A stretch of 64,000 nucleotides of DNA from Mesodorylaimus sp. YZB2_4 (GCA_030248295.1 JASANH010000339.1:470500-534499); one strand, 5' to 3'; shown: positions 43,869 to 57,344, numbered from the stretch's first letter. Notes: generated by a model not told the origin, from the sequence alone. Program-made: numbers and translations.

Positions 43869-46826
43869 CAGCAGCTCAAAAAAGAAACGATAAAGTCCGA
43901 CACCGTTTTATACAGCTGCAGAGATTGTCGGGAGATTGTCGGTTGTTATATTGTCGGCATATGAAAACTTTTGAGCATATCGTGAAATACAACTTGGAAA
44001 TGAGTTTGGGTCAGGTTTTTCATGGGCTCTGTTGCCCTGATATTTTGTAGTGTTTGATTATACGAGCATTTAAATTTCCCGCGCAAAGAGGTGATTGTCA
44101 GCTACTTGGCGCCAGGTGCCATCGATACGTTGATCTGTTTTTTGATTCTGGCACACAAAACAGTTTTCCTTAAAAAGTCTTTACTGGGACGACTTTGAAT
44201 TTGATTTTGGTGCGTGATTCACAGGTCGTGCTCACTTTCGTTGTGAGACCTAGGAACTGCGTATGACACAGAGCACCCACCACCTAAGCCTTCTCAAACC
44301 TTGCCGCACGGGTGCATCTCGCATCGGCAGTGCGATATTTTTTTGATGAGTATCAATTTTTGTAGCGCATCGTCATTTTTCTTTTCTTCTGAGCGGTACT
44401 TTATTTTCCCATTCAGTTGCAAAGGTTCAGTTCTGGTTTGTGTGTTCGTAGATTATTCTTTTGAAAGGTTTGTGGCGGTCGATAGATTCACCATGGCGAG
44501 TGGTCATACGTGGCCACTCCAAGTCGCCAAGTGATCGTCCAAGGAACGAATCAAATGTGCACAAACTAAAACGTCTGCAACGGAATGAACTGCAAAAGAC
44601 TCGGCCGCCTTTCTCAACTGCTCGGCTTGTGATTAAAGATGGCAGGTCAATCAGGCTGTTAACATCGTGACTCTCGTAGATTCATGCTAGAGCGACGCTG
44701 GTCCTTCTAGGCTTCGACAAGATGCAAGCGATTGATGGTGGGCAGTTCATGGAGATCAACGAAAGCCATACTGCTTTTCTCTTCTCTGGCGGCCTGACAT
44801 GGTGCAGTATGTGGCGAAGAGGGAAAAGCAAGATAAACCTGTGTGCGTGGTATCAAGCCTGCATCATCGATCAGCTGTTTCCAGCGAGAAGGAAGGATGA
44901 GCCGAAATTATAAAAATGTATAATTTGGTCAAAATCGATACCGACCACATGGTGATTGACTGCGTTTTTTTCTTGAAGTGTCTGACCAAGTTGTTTCTTT
45001 GCTTCTTGAGTGAGCAACAATCTCGACCAGTAGTTAGTTCTTTACTCAGACCTTGGTCGAGTTAGGAGCTTCTATGTGAAGTGGATTACACAGTTCCCTT
45101 TTCTGTGAATCTTTACACTTTTTCTTCAGAGGGTTAAGGCGTCTGCCTCTCACGCTGGGTGCGCACTTATCGTTAGAGGGGAGGGTTCGACTCCCGCTTC
45201 GGTAAATGATTGTCAAATATGTGTTCCTCAGCCCTCGAGTGCGCTGTATGGTGTTTGGGTATGGATAAAGTATGGCATGACATGACATGGTTGATAATAG
45301 TCAGTTGCTTATTGGCTTTTCAGTTGGGGCCATACAAACACGACGTCATATGCAGATGAGCTATTTTTGACCCCCCTCCTGTGGTACAAAATCTTTCACA
45401 CTGACACCCCCTCAAGCGACGTCATATGGGCAGAACCTCCAACCCTTTTCGCTGATTTCTGGCAAATAATTCCGAAACCTAGCCTCTACATCGTATTTGG
45501 GAAGAAATAGCCAGTGCATATGGCTTTTTTTGGATCGACTCCAGCCTGTCTGCAGTTCTTTTTTAACACGTGTGGTGATCCTGGTTGGTGTGTCAACGAT
45601 CCAACGCTGTTGCAGCTAATCCTTTTAGTTGGGTAATCGACTTTGGCTCGATCTATTTTGTGTTGTTGTAGCCCAAAACTACCGACTCCACTGATTCTCA
45701 AGAAGTTTCAGCCCACTAGCGCGCGAGCATCGCTATTGTATCTCGTGCTGTTATTGATCGTCAGTGGACAGTAAGTAGCGAATGTACCAGCCCCTTTTTT
45801 GTGCATGATATGGCTAGAAGTACTATGAGTATCCGAAACCTACCACCTACCTTCTGGCCAGACGACGTCTGAAATGTTAAGGGGGTCCGAAAATCAAACA
45901 CGCAGGTTTTTTGTCTTTATTTTGTCATGAAATTTTAGCTCAGAAAGGTTTGTACAGAATACAGGATGGCGCGGGATCGTGACTTCTCCTGATTTTCCCT
46001 TGATTATCCTCACTCTTTCTCAGCAATTCGCAACAAATTTCAACTGATTCACATCACGCGTGAGAGATCTTTGAGAAAAGGCGGGTGATTCAAAATGTAT
46101 CAAATGGCAGTTTACCCCGATTTTCCAGACTCTTTCAAGTTTTAAATCTTCTATAAATTACGCTTAACCTGAACTCTCATCGTCAGTCCTACTTGTGATT
46201 GTGGCTTCTAAAATCCCACCGTTTCTTAAAAAAGGTTTAAAACTATAGTATGTACAGTGATTTTCTGGCAAAACAGCTGCTGATCGAAATTCTTTGTTTG
46301 ATAGACATCCTTGAATATCCTCATGCCTTTTAACTGTTTTTTGCCAGTGATCTTCCGCAATGAAGTTTATGACTCACTTGAATCTTAAATCTGATTATTT
46401 TTGACAGAAATTTCTCATTTGAACAAAATAATCCCCATTCTTATTTGATTTTTAGACGTTTTTGACGTTTGGTCTTCTTCAAGCTGTCAATCTTTTGTCA
46501 ACTGAACTCGCTAGTGTAGTACGAGGTATTAGATAAAAGTTTATGGTTAGGATGTGCCTTGGGTAGATCAGGGTGGCGTGAGAAAATCGTTGTTTGGACT
46601 AGGTTTGAATAGCATGCCAGTCTAGTGTACTTAATGGTGCGAACTTATGAGCATTGGTTAGTGTTCGAGTAAAGCTCTGATCCGAACGGTCGTCCTCCTG
46701 AGTACTCTGATTACACTAGCAATGCGTCCCAAACAACTCAAAATCTAATGCAACTTTACGTTTTTGAAAGAGAATTTTCAGCTGAATCAAAGAGCATCAA
46801 ATATACAGCAGGTACTGTAATGGTGA
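43869..46826. repeat. Third, partial copy of the duplicated block
   Basis: 43,880-44,147 matches the sequence 3' of the companion exons (as at 54,770-55,010). At about 44,147 it jumps to CTGGCACACAAAACAG, which corresponds to 57,008 and so skips the BEL/Pao part. 44,150-46,826 then matches the reverse complement of about 30,060-32,070, with an extra stretch of about 880 bp (45,280-46,160) absent from that copy. No gene is supported; frames such as 44,301-44,534 are shared repeat sequence. Confidence 0.6.
45123..45290 (+). mobile_element. tRNA-like SINE (family 2)
   Basis: GGTTAAGGCGTCTGCC (A-box region), GGTTCGACTCC (B box) and a tail ending GGCATGACATGACATGG. It resembles a class II tRNA head but lacks a convincing acceptor stem, so it is not annotated as a tRNA gene. 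Confidence 0.6.
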
Positions 46827-48778
46827 TTGGTTATGTGCCCATGGTGTGACCGCCAGTGTCCGCCTGATGTTAAGACCATTGCCGCTTGGGGGCGCCTGGA
46901 ATTCTTGGGGGTATGGTTAGGTTTTAGTGGGAAACTCTGCCTCAGCTACGTCAGCGGTTACCTGTGGAGTGCTTCAAGGCACAGTACTGGGGCCGTCTGT
47001 GTTCATTTCGCTAATTGACCCGCTGCTATCAGAATTCAGGAGAATATTCCCCGATTACCTATTACAGGCATTTGCAGATGACCTTGCGCTCCTGGTTCCG
47101 GCAAGAACCTCGTCTGAATTAGGATCGTGTGTTCAGCTGGCTTTGGACTTTGTTAGCGGTTTTGTCGACAAATTAGGACTCGATTTCAATGTTCAGAAGA
47201 CTCAATCGATTTTATTTTCGCTTTGTCGAACGGAACCTACTTAACCAAATTTGGTGTTTCGTGGTGAAGAAATTGCTTTCAGTGCAACAGTAACTTGCTT
47301 CGCTTTGCTTTGCTGTGCTATTTTACGTCAAAAAAGCGCGTTGCCATGCACTTAAACGGGGCGTCACAGGAGAACTTTAATAAAAAAATCACGAGAAATT
47401 TTGATACTGTCACGATATATGCTGCATAAAACATGGATATGAACTAGAAGCCATTTCATATCAAAGATCGCTCCACAAGATCATTGCTGAATATTCGAAT
47501 GATTGCTTGTATGCTTCCGTTCTTGGGTTCGTGATTTCGAGTTGATGCAGTTGGGTGGTCCTGGAGCTGACTCGCCTGCCCGATTCCGCTTTGTGGATAA
47601 AATGAGCGTTTGGATAAGCCTGCATTCCATGGTAAAATTTGTAAAAGGTTCGAAACGTGATCGTCTTACGTCGTTCAGCGAGTGAAGGCCAATGAAGTTG
47701 TGACCGTATTTCGTCATAGCTTGAATGCCAGTCGTTTCTGACAGATTTTGCAGCAAACTTTTGGGCACGTTCCAGCTCGTCTCATAAACCTTGTTGGTTG
47801 TCAGTTAGGGACCATGCGTAGCAGCCGTATTCAAGCCTTTGAAGCCAATTCGCCAAATTTTTGCCGAAAAGCACTGATCATCCGCCTTGCTAAGCTAGCA
47901 ATTTCCCTGCAATGTTGGCTAAAGCGCATGTTCGATGAGAATTGGACCCCGAGGTATTCAGCCGAATCTGAAAAATTAATTGGCTCCCCCTGGAGGGTGA
48001 CTTATTTCGGCGTGATTCTTTCTCCAAATTTGCAATTCTATGAACACTGTCATTATGTGGCCCCGCATGCCTGGAAGATGATTAAAGCCTTCAAACGGCA
48101 ATTTGGTAAATATGCGAACGAAGTATTAGAAACGGCATATATGCAGTGTGTTCTACCCAAGCTTGATTACGGCTGCTCTTCTTGGTCACCCATGCAAAAG
48201 GCATTGATCGATGACCTCGAAAGATCTTAAAAGTTTGCGGTTCGTTCCATTCTGAATAATTGGGCCATTCAGTACGACGCGGGGTTGGGTGCTCTGAATC
48301 TCTTATCGCTTAAGAAAAGGCGAGACTACCTGAATCTCATGCAATTTTATAAATTTTATCACGGCTGGGCATTCTTTCGAAATCGAACATTTATTCACCT
48401 TAATGGCTGTGGCTGGCGTTTTAGCAGGCGTTTCATTTAGCCTCAACAGCTAGTCACGCCAGCTCCTCGAACTGAATCATTCAAAGAGAGCTTTCTTTTT
48501 ACTCGGCTATTTCAGCCTGGAGTCAAGTGGCTGGTGACAAAGCATTGGACTCAATGGATAATTTTTAAAAGCACGTCTGGGTTTTATGTAAATGATAAAT
48601 TTAGTTTTCCTATAATTGTGTTCTTTCTTCGTTATAATCCTAAATGCGTGGTGCCGTTTAAGTGCGCTTTCAAGTGCTTGGCTACCGAGTAGACAGAAAG
48701 ACAGATTGGGCTATTAAGGACCTTGGACCGCTCGCTTGTAAGATCAGCCCGAATTCGCCGGGAAGATCTGTCACGCAG
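46827..48778 (+). mobile_element. LINE mosaic, second copy
   Basis: Reverse transcriptase part at 46,827-47,245 (GVLQGTVLGPSVF, AFADDLALLVPAR), an inverted foreign LINE 3' end at about 47,350-47,890, and the rest of the LINE to 48,778 (YFGVILSPNLQFYEH, LPKLDYGCSSWSP, KKRRDYLNLMQFYKFYHG). The 3' tail ends CAGCCCGAATTCGCC and abuts the short 24-bp-core segment beside G4. Frames are broken by stops. Confidence 0.7.
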
Positions 48779-48937
48779 TGGGGAGTGACATGGATAAGGA
48801 CAAGGCAGTGAACGATGACCAAGACCTGCTGAGCCCGAGCTTGTCTGTTCGAGACCCGACAGGGGTTAGTTTACTTAGCACCATGGCGTTCTCCTCGAAC
48901 AGCACATGCGCACGCCACGACGATGCACACAGAGCCA

Positions 48938-50383
48938 TCACACATCAACTCGGATGGCAGCGAGTTTCGAGCCGAACACATTCATGAACACTTCTTGAAT
49001 GATGGGGAAAGAGACTAGACCCTTGCCGTCGGCCTTCGTCTTCAGCTGGGCCTTGGCCTGATTCACTTCGTCCGCTGTGGCCACGTTGCCGCTCACCAAC
49101 TGCGCGAACACGGCGTCTAGCATCTCGATCGGCACCGTCACGCCCTGACCCATCTGCTTCAACTTCTGAACAGAGAATGTGCGTCAGCCGACGCAGCCTT
49201 GTCCCGCCCAACGCTCCAACTTACCTCAAACAGCTCCTCGACGGCCATCTCGCCGTCACGCCCGATAATGGTGCTAAAATGAGAGCATGGCCTTTCGAGT
49301 AAGATCATGACCAAAGGGACTTACTGGAAGGAAACGCCCACAGAGTCCTTCTGGTTGATCGACCGCAACGTCATGGCCGCGCTTCTCTCTCGTTCTAGTT
49401 CGGCCACGTTCATACCGATGAGCAGGATGTTGGTCAGGTCTTCGATCAGGGCCCTCGCCGCCAGGTGTCCCGCCGCGTCCAAATGCGTGAAGTTGGCTCA
49501 TTGCGGTCCGCGGGGCATGTGCCCCGCCAGGGAGGTCGTGATGAGCATGGAGGCGGATTGCTTGTCTTTCGGCACGTCGACGATCTGAAACCCACAACTC
49601 GTCAGCGGCGGTCAGAGAAAGCCGAGCACACGAGCTTACCTGGCAGTAGCCGGCCATGGTCACGTTCTGATGCACGGGAGGCGCCTTTCCCAACTCGCGG
49701 TAGGTGGCCGCTCGACCGTTCTTGGCCGCATCCATTCAATTGGCGACGGCGTCCCAGAGTTGATCGGGCGTGAACGTGGCTGCGGGTAACTTGGCGGTGA
49801 TCTCGTCCACTTCGGCCGGGTCCACCACTCCGAAGCTGACCAAGGCGAGCATGGCGGGCCTGAGGACGGCTTGGGGCAGCGACATGATCTTGGCCAGTTC
49901 TTGCAGCACGTCGATGGTCTCTTGGAGCACTGGTTGCCTCGATTCTTTGACGGCTTTTTTCACTTTGCCCATGGCTGCCAGCAACGTTGGGCTCGCCTCT
50001 GGCTGAAACGGACCAGAGCCCTTCTACCCTGTGAACGGAGACTCACCCGACTCGTTTGAGGCAGCTACTTACGTCGGACGTTTGCTTGACTCCATCAGTG
50101 GCCACAGCGAACAGGCCGCTTTCGAAATCTTTGCCGAGGGGCAGCTTTTGCTGGGCGATGCGTTGGAGACAGAAATACAGTTCCAGAAAATTCTTGCACG
50201 TCGCTCGAGCGATCGACACTTGGCTTCCCAACGCCGACGGCACTTGCTTCAACGTGGACAGGGCCGCGAACAGGGACGACAGGAACTGCACTTTGTTGTG
50301 CAAGGCGACTGGATCGGGCTGAAATGGAAGAAACAAGTTACGAAGAGGAGAAGGCAGAAAGGTCGAGGACTTACGGCAGCAAT
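48938..50383 (-). pseudogene. G4: gene-family copy with lost start codon and two nonsense codons
   Basis: Exons 50375-50383 (ATT where other copies have ATG), 50073-50318, 49640-50002, 49325-49584, 49225-49273 and 48938-49165. Exon 2 is full length (246). Exon 3 has TGA where other copies have CGA (near 49,738), and exon 4 has another CGA-to-TGA change (near 49,500). All splice sites look usable. The 5' flank is of the CCTCC...ACTAGG type, leading into the transposase locus. Confidence 0.7.
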
Positions 50384-51129
50384 TTTTCGCTCACTTCGAC
50401 TCGACGATCAACAAACTCACTCGCACACGACGACGCTACTTTGACAGGGGAGCTCACTTTCGACCAAGCGCTCACGACGTGCTGCGAAAGGAGGAATGAC
50501 GAGGCAGGTGAGGAGCCGATCCTTCAGAAATCAATCAGTGTAAAGCCTCCCGCATACTAGGCGCGTGGACGCGTGCGAGCGTGCGAGCGCGCGTACGTTC
50601 ATGAAAATTCAGGTTATACTCCATCTGGCTCGAGCCGTCTGGCACAGTCCATAAAATTTGCGCTGGAAGCGCGCCCTTCATACTCTATCCGGCATGTGTG
50701 TCCAGGCGCGAGCCGTCCAGCATTTCATCAGAAGACGTACGGGCGTCCGTCAAGTTGACTGTACTGTAGGCCTGCGATGTGTGGTTTTCGGATAATTCTC
50801 TTCGGGTACCTACTTTATGAAATAGAATTTGCAGAACTTGATTTGGATTCGTTTCCGATCTTTCTGATTGTAGCTGCTTTATTTTGTTCGTGTTTCGTCA
50901 ATTTTGCAACGCGTATGTATTTGCTTATTCTTGGTTCGATCAATTAATGAAAAGGCAAGGTTGGTTTTTGTTTTTAGTTCGTGATGTGTTGTGGACTTTT
51001 GTTACGAGTAGCACCTGATCTATGCTGTTTTGTTATTAGACCTATATTTGATTTCAGGGTAGAAACGTAGACAAAATGGTTCTTCCGGAAAGAGGTAGTG
51101 GTTGCTGTTGTTGCATGGCTATTTTTGAA

Positions 51130-52331
51130 ACATAGAAATCGTCGTCGAAAGCAGCGTTCGTATGTCAGAGGAATTAATTTACTACGGTCGATGGACGGGG
51201 AATTTTGCTCTCTCGTTTTACCGATGAGAAGACAATTCTCAGAAGATCACTTCAGTTACTTTCGCATGTCAGTTTCCAGGTTCGACGATCATACAGGACG
51301 ACTCGGCACAAGGCTTGAACACGATCGTACACACCGAAAGTCCCATTTCGGCGATGGAAGAACTGGCAGTAACGCTCAGCTAGGTGCATCTCTTAGCCTT
51401 CATTTTTTAAAATTGGGTGTTAGAATAAAGTGTGAAGCCGTTCTTGTTGCAGTTATTTGGCTGATGGTGGATCTTTGAGCAATTTGGCCTCCAGGTATCG
51501 ATTGGGATGGTCCACGGTGTCAACAATAATAAGTGAAACCACAGTAGCTATTTGGGACTCGCTGAAAGATGAATTTCTTGACCCTCCAACCCGCTTGCAA
51601 TGGCAGTCAATAGCGGACGAATTTTGGCAGCGTCGGAACTTTCCCATATGCGTTGGCGCGATAGATGGAAAGCATATATCGATGAAAGTGAGCTTTCAGT
51701 CCCATACGGCTCTAATATTCTGAGCTGATATCAGGTTTAGTTTCGGATTTGAGCTTCGGGCTTTTTCAAGGAACTTCCAACTTTGCCCTCCAAGTATCTT
51801 TGACTTGGCTTAAACAATTTGTTTTTCAGTGCCCGCCAGACTCTGGATCATCGTATTTTAACTACAAGCACTTTTTCTCAATCGTACTGCTGGCAATCGT
51901 CGAACTATAAGTTTGTATATGTCGATATCGGTGGTTTTGGAGGAGAGGGGGATGCTGGCTTATTCCATGCTTCCTCATTCGGCAAGCGATTGGAGAAAGC
52001 GACAAGCTCGTATGAAAATGGCGGGCTGAACTTACCGTTTAGCAACTCCATTCCTGGAACTGGAATCTCAATTCCTCACGTCTTTATTGGGGACTCAGCC
52101 TTTCCATTGCAACGTCATATTATGAAGCCATATCGGTATGAAAGTGCAACGGGGGCTGAAACCGCGTTTAACTATCGATTGTCAAGAGCAAGACGCGTTG
52201 TGGGGAACGCGTTTAGAATTTTGGCCACTCGATGGAGGGTCTCGGGGACAAGGCTAGACCTTTCTGTCAAAGCGGCTGAGGATGTGGTCAAAGCCTGTAT
52301 TGTCCTCCATAATTACCATTTTAAGCCGTGA
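51130..52331 (+). pseudogene. PIF/Harbinger DDE transposase, inactivated
   Basis: Reading across one intron (51,688-51,830) and breaks, the order is that of a HARBI1-type DDE_Tnp_4 nuclease: INLLRSMDGEFCSL (about 51,175), LADGGSLSNLASRYRLGWST (51,455), CVGAIDGKHISM with the first Asp (51,650), SGSSYFNYKHFFSIVLLAIV (51,850), a frameshift at about 51,905, YVDIGGFGGEGDAGLF with the second Asp, GDSAFPLQRHIMKPYRY, FNYRLSRARRVVGNAFRI, and VKACIVLHNYHFKP to the stop. The catalytic Glu of the usual RRVVENAF is Gly (GGG at 52,203-52,205). A splice junction near 51,390-51,450 also does not join in frame. It lies between the divergent copies G4 and G5. Confidence 0.82.
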
Positions 52332-52945
52332 ATTCTGAAGCTTCCTCTATAATTTCGGCCTCATGTATTGCTTTAGCTTATCTGTTAAGCTATTCTAGCT
52401 AGTTCTCGACTTCAAACAAGCCACTTCGTGGAAGATTTGTTTAGGTATTTGGGAGAAATGGCGGTGTCAAAAGGATTAATCAGAAAGTCAATGCGGTTAT
52501 TGCTAAATGTTTTTTGGGACAAATTAAAACGCATTCTCAACAAGGATTTTCGAAATATCGATCTGCTGTAAACACAAAATATGGCATTTCGATTTCACGA
52601 GTAAAACTGCGAAACTATTCCCGTAGCAGACTGATCAGCTACGACGCTGACGCAAGGCGGCGCAACGTGTTCACGCGACCCCCTCCCCTATTCTCTCTAC
52701 GCACGCGCCCACGCTAGCTTTCACGCGTGAAGTATAACCTGAATTTTCGTTCACGCACGCGTCCGCGCCTAGTATGCAGGAGGCTTTACACTGTTTGATT
52801 TCTAAAGGATCGGCTCTTCAACTGCCTCGTCATTCCTCCTTTCGCAGCCCGTCGTGAGCGCGTAGTCGAAAGTGAGCTCCACTGTCGAAGTAGCGTCGTC
52901 GTGTGCGAGTGAGTTTGTTGATCGTCGAGTCGGAGTAAGCGAAGA

Positions 52946-54006
52946 ATGGCTGCCGTAAGTCCTCGACCTTTCTGCCTTTTTCTCTTTGTAACTTGTTTCT
53001 TCCATTTTAGCCTGATCCGGTCGCCTTGCACAACAAAGTGCAGTTCCTGTCGTCCCTGTTCGATGCCCTGTCCACGGTCAAGCAGGTGCCGTCGTCGCTG
53101 CGATGCCAAGTGTCGTACGCTCGAGCGACGTGCAAGAACTTCCTGAAACTGCATTTCCACCACGTTCACGCCTGATCAAATCTGGGACGCCTTCGCCGAT
53201 CGAATGGATGCGGCCAAGAACGGTCGAGCGGCCACCTACCACAAGTTGGGAAAGGCGCCTCCTGTGCAGCAGAACGTGACCAAGGCTGGCTACTACCAGG
53301 TGAGCTGGTGTGCTCGGCTTTGCCTGACCGCCGCTGACAAGTTGTGGGTTTCGTTTCAGATTGTGGACGTGCCGAAAGACAAGCAGTTCGCCTTCATGCC
53401 CATCACGACCTCCCTGGCGGGGCACATGGCCTGCAGACCGCAACGAGCCAACTTCACGCACCTGGACGCGGCGGGACATCCGGCGGCGAGGGCCCTGATC
53501 GAAGACCTGACCAACATCCTGCTCATCGGTACGAACGTGGCCGAACTAGAACAAGAGAGAAGCTTGGCCATGACGTTGCGGTCGATCAACTAGCAGGGCC
53601 CCGTGGCCGTTTCCTTCAGGTAAGTCCCTTTGCTCATGATCTTACTCGGAAGACCATGCTCTCATTTTAGCACCATCATCGGGCGTGACGGCGAGATGGC
53701 CGTCGAGGACCTGTTCGAGGTAAGTTAGAGCATTGGGCGGGACGAGGCTGCGTCGGCTGACGCGCATTCCCTGTTCAGAAGTTGAAGCAGATGGATCGGG
53801 GCGTGACGGTGCCGATCGAGATGCTAGACGCCGTGTTCGCGCAGTTGGTGAGCGGCAACGTGGTCATGGCGGACGAAGTGAAACAGGCCAAGGCCCAGCT
53901 GAAGACGAAGGCCGATGACAAGGGTCAAGTCTCGTTCCCCATCATACAAGAAGTGTTCATGAGCGTGTTCGGCGCGAAGCTCGCTGCCATCCGAGTTGAT
54001 GTGTGA
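52946..54006 (+). pseudogene. G5: gene-family copy with the exon 2-3 deletion and a nonsense codon
   Basis: Exons 52946-52954 (ATG), fused 53011-53299, 53360-53619, 53671-53719 and 53779-54006. It shares the G3 deletion joining exon 2 to exon 3 out of frame (stop soon after CACCACGTTCACGCC). It has its own CAG-to-TAG change in exon 4 near 53,591. The 5' flank is of the CCTCC...ACTAGG type, unlike G3, although the bodies are mirror copies. Confidence 0.7.
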
Positions 54007-54469
54007 TGGCTCTGTGTGCGTCGTCGTGGCGTGCGCATGTGCTGTTCGAGGAGAACGCCATGGTGCTAAGTAAACTAACCCCCGTCGACTCTCGAACAGA
54101 CAAGCTAGGGCTCAGCAGGTCTTGGTCATCGTTTACTGCCTTGTCCTTATCCATGTCACTCCCCACTGCCTGGTCCATGTCCTCCTCCAGTGCCTCGTGA
54201 CTGTCCCTCTTCACTGCCCAGTCCCTGTCCTCCTTCACTGCCTTGTCATTATGCCTGTCGACATGGATAAGGACAAGGCAGAAGGAGGACATGGACTGGG
54301 CAGTGGAGAGAGACATGGATAAGTTTTACAATGTTATATGATGCTTACAGTGTCAACTAGCGGCTCCTTCTTTTAGACGTATTCGGAATTGGACTGGCGG
54401 ACAAAAATATGATTGAGGCCAGCGTTATAAGCGCTCTGAATACATGATTTGAGAAAGCCATAAAGAGCG

Positions 54470-54780
54470 CGGTAAGATATTTTCTGCAGTAATTTTTGGT
54501 TGAATGTGATATTGTTTTATCTATTGCTTCAGGGAATTAGTTTCCTAGTGCCTGGATTGCCGTGGCCCGACAGCGAGTTTATTAGCGCGTTAATAAAAGG
54601 CATGTCGAACTGGATGAAGAACGCGAGCAATTTGGCACAAGTGAGCAATACTCGCTGCGTTTTTAGTCGTATCACTCTTTTATCTCTATCTGTTCTAGGG
54701 ACCGCAAGTCGTGTTCTGCTCTTTATCGGGCCATTCTGAAGAAGTATTTGGGCGAGCAGTTCAAATAAAAAACGATAAAG
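54470..54780 (+). pseudogene. Companion gene 3' exons, copy 3
   Basis: Plus-strand mirror of the block at 34,340-34,640, downstream of G5. The central exon reads DSEFISALIKGMSNWMKNA. The last block again has two open frames, one ending KKYLGEQFK at the stop near 54,767. Confidence 0.4.
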
Positions 54781-55103
54781 TCCAACACCAGCTTATACAG
54801 CTGCACAGATTATTAATTATATTGTCAGCATATAGAAACTTTTGAGCATATCGCGAAATAAAACTTGGAAATGAGTTTGGGTCAGGTTTTTCATGGGCTC
54901 TGTTGCCCGGTTATTTTGTAGCGCTTGATTAAACGAGCATTTAAATTTCCCGCCCAAAGCGGTGATTGTCAGCTACTTGGCGCCAGGTGCTATCGATACG
55001 TTGATCTGTTTTTTGATTTTTGATCATCTAGTTCTGCTCATTCTCTCTGCAACTCTACGCTTCCACAACGCTACTCTCGCTACAAGGGGTTCGTCCCAGT
55101 CTA

Positions 55104-56085
55104 GCTCAGCGAGCCAGACATTTCAGAAAGGCCTTTCCTGTTAAGAGTGCGGGGCACACCAGGCCGAGGGGACCGAAGACGGAGGTGAGTGTCTTTAGCA
55201 CTGTCCACTTAGAAGTTGACGTTGCCGAGGCGGTGGTGTTAAGTTCAGATGGAACAGCGATTGAGAGCGTGTCAGAATGCGGGTTACAGAGCGAACCCAA
55301 GAACTTCGGCGTTTTCTGGGCACGGTCCTTGAGGGGAATTCTAGCCATTATTGAGGCTCCTATCATCTTTCCTGGCTTTGGCAGAACCATCGTACACTAC
55401 TCAGAGCTTGGTGGTGCGTCCTGGGGTTATGACCGCGTGATAAGCGATATAATGGATACGGCGTCCCTCGGAAGCTTGGCTATCGACCTAACCAATGATC
55501 CCCCTGAGTAATTGGGTATCGATCACTTCCTGGTATTCCTGGAAAACCTGGGGCTCCGCACGGAAACAAAGAATGATGCTGGTCAGGCGTCTAAAGGCTA
55601 GGCCATAGTTGGAGAGGGTTATTGCAGTGGGGTCCTTGCAGGGCCAATGGACGGAAAAAGCGACCGTCCATGTATTGAATGGTTCAGAGGAAGGATTGCG
55701 GATTGCACGGCGGCTTTGTCGCTATCCTCACTCAATACGTCCTTGATTCCTATGGTTTCCAGGTCCCAGAGGAATTTGGAGTCGAAAGCTGCGGGGTTGG
55801 CCGCATCTGGACCTCCTTCGGGCTTGAATTGGATCGCGCGAAGAGCCGTGGCTGGATAGATAGCGTCGTCCTTGGTGCCATAAGGGGGTGCATTCGCAGA
55901 TAAGCCATCCGAGGTTAGAGCTGATAAGGTAGATGCTGTTGTTGCTGGCTCGCTTGTCCATTGTGATAAGGTCTCACATGTAATCGGCTCTGATAATAAA
56001 GTCGACCATCAGGTGCGTGAAGCGCTGGGGAAGCAGGTCAGCTAGGGAAGCTGAATGTGGTTAAATTCCGATAGGAGCTGTGGGC
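55104..56085 (-). pseudogene. BEL/Pao retrotransposon pol remnant, mirror copy
   Basis: Minus-strand counterpart of 33,000-33,981 with the same broken frames (WTVLKTLTSVFGPLGLVCP near 55,130-55,190). A few substitutions separate the copies. It adds no new domain. Confidence 0.6.
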
Positions 56086-57344
56086 TTACGTCGTTGGAAA
56101 GGTGCCGTCCCAGAGGCACAGATGGATTGTCGTTTCGTTGACTTCCATTTCTTTTAGTGGGGCGGATCCGAACGTGTAGATGAGGAGTTTCCTGGTTGGA
56201 GTGGACCGCAGGGTGAGCTTCTACGCGAGCACCTGCTTCTCTTCCTCCGCATTTATGGACATGGAAGCGCTGATCAACTCTTCACGAACAGTGCGCAGTC
56301 AGTTCTCTGCTCAGTACCGCACAATATACTTCTAGCATGCTGACTGCACGGAATTCGAAGCTGAATTTCGTGTTCTAGTGCCGCTGTGTAGTCGCGCATA
56401 CAAAACTAGTGAGTGAGGGGGTGCGATGGTGAGCCTTGCCATGAATGAGGTAAATTGCGTAATATGGATAAAGGGTTGAATTACCGCGCAGCTGTTATAT
56501 GCAGCGGCATGTTTGAATTATGAGTCAGCGCGAGTATAAGAGCGGTTGGTAGACGGTTCAGTGAGGTAAGTTGTGAGTAGTATGTAAAGCCGTTCAGCTG
56601 ACGCTAAGATGGGCCTAACTGTGTGCGGCGACCTGCAGCATAGGGCCCACTCCCTGATGGCATTTTGTGCTATTTGTGATCTTCACGACAACGCAAGTGA
56701 GCAAAGCATCGAACAAAGCGGCAAGGGGCATGCTGAGGATAAAGAACCCGTCGCTGGATTCTGCAAGCGATGGGATCGATGGAGAAACTGCTCTTGAATT
56801 TCTAGTGATGGGCATTCTTAAACTGGTCCGACAGCCTAAATGTCGTAATGCAAAAGAGGTATCTTCTTCTTGGGGCTGATGTAAAGCCTGTTATATGCAA
56901 GAAAATGTGGAGTGCGCGCAGACTTAGCCCAGGCTGTTTTAGATATTTGTTGTTGCCTTTTCCTCCATATTCAGCGTTCGACTAGAGTGTCAGGCCCCTT
57001 GTAGTGCTGGCACACAAAACAGTTTTCCATAAAAAGTCTTCACTGGGACAAATTTGAATTTGATTTTGGTGCGTGATTCGCAGGTCGTGCTAGCTTTCGT
57101 TGTGAGACCTAGGAGCTGCGTATGACACGGAGCACCACCTAACCCTTCTCCTCAAACCTCGCCGCACGGGTGCATCTCGCATCGGCAGTGGGATATTTTT
57201 ATGATGAGTATCTATTTTGGTAGCGCATCGTCATTTTTCTTTTCTTTTGAGCGGTACTTTATTTTCCCATTCAGTTGCAACAGTTCAGTTCTGGTTTGTG
57301 TGGTCGTAGATTATTCTTCTGAAAGGTTTGTAGCAGTCGATAGA

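Noticed and set aside
45123-45200. Functional tRNA gene
   Set aside because: Pol III boxes are present but I cannot form a proper acceptor stem, and related copies have SINE tails.
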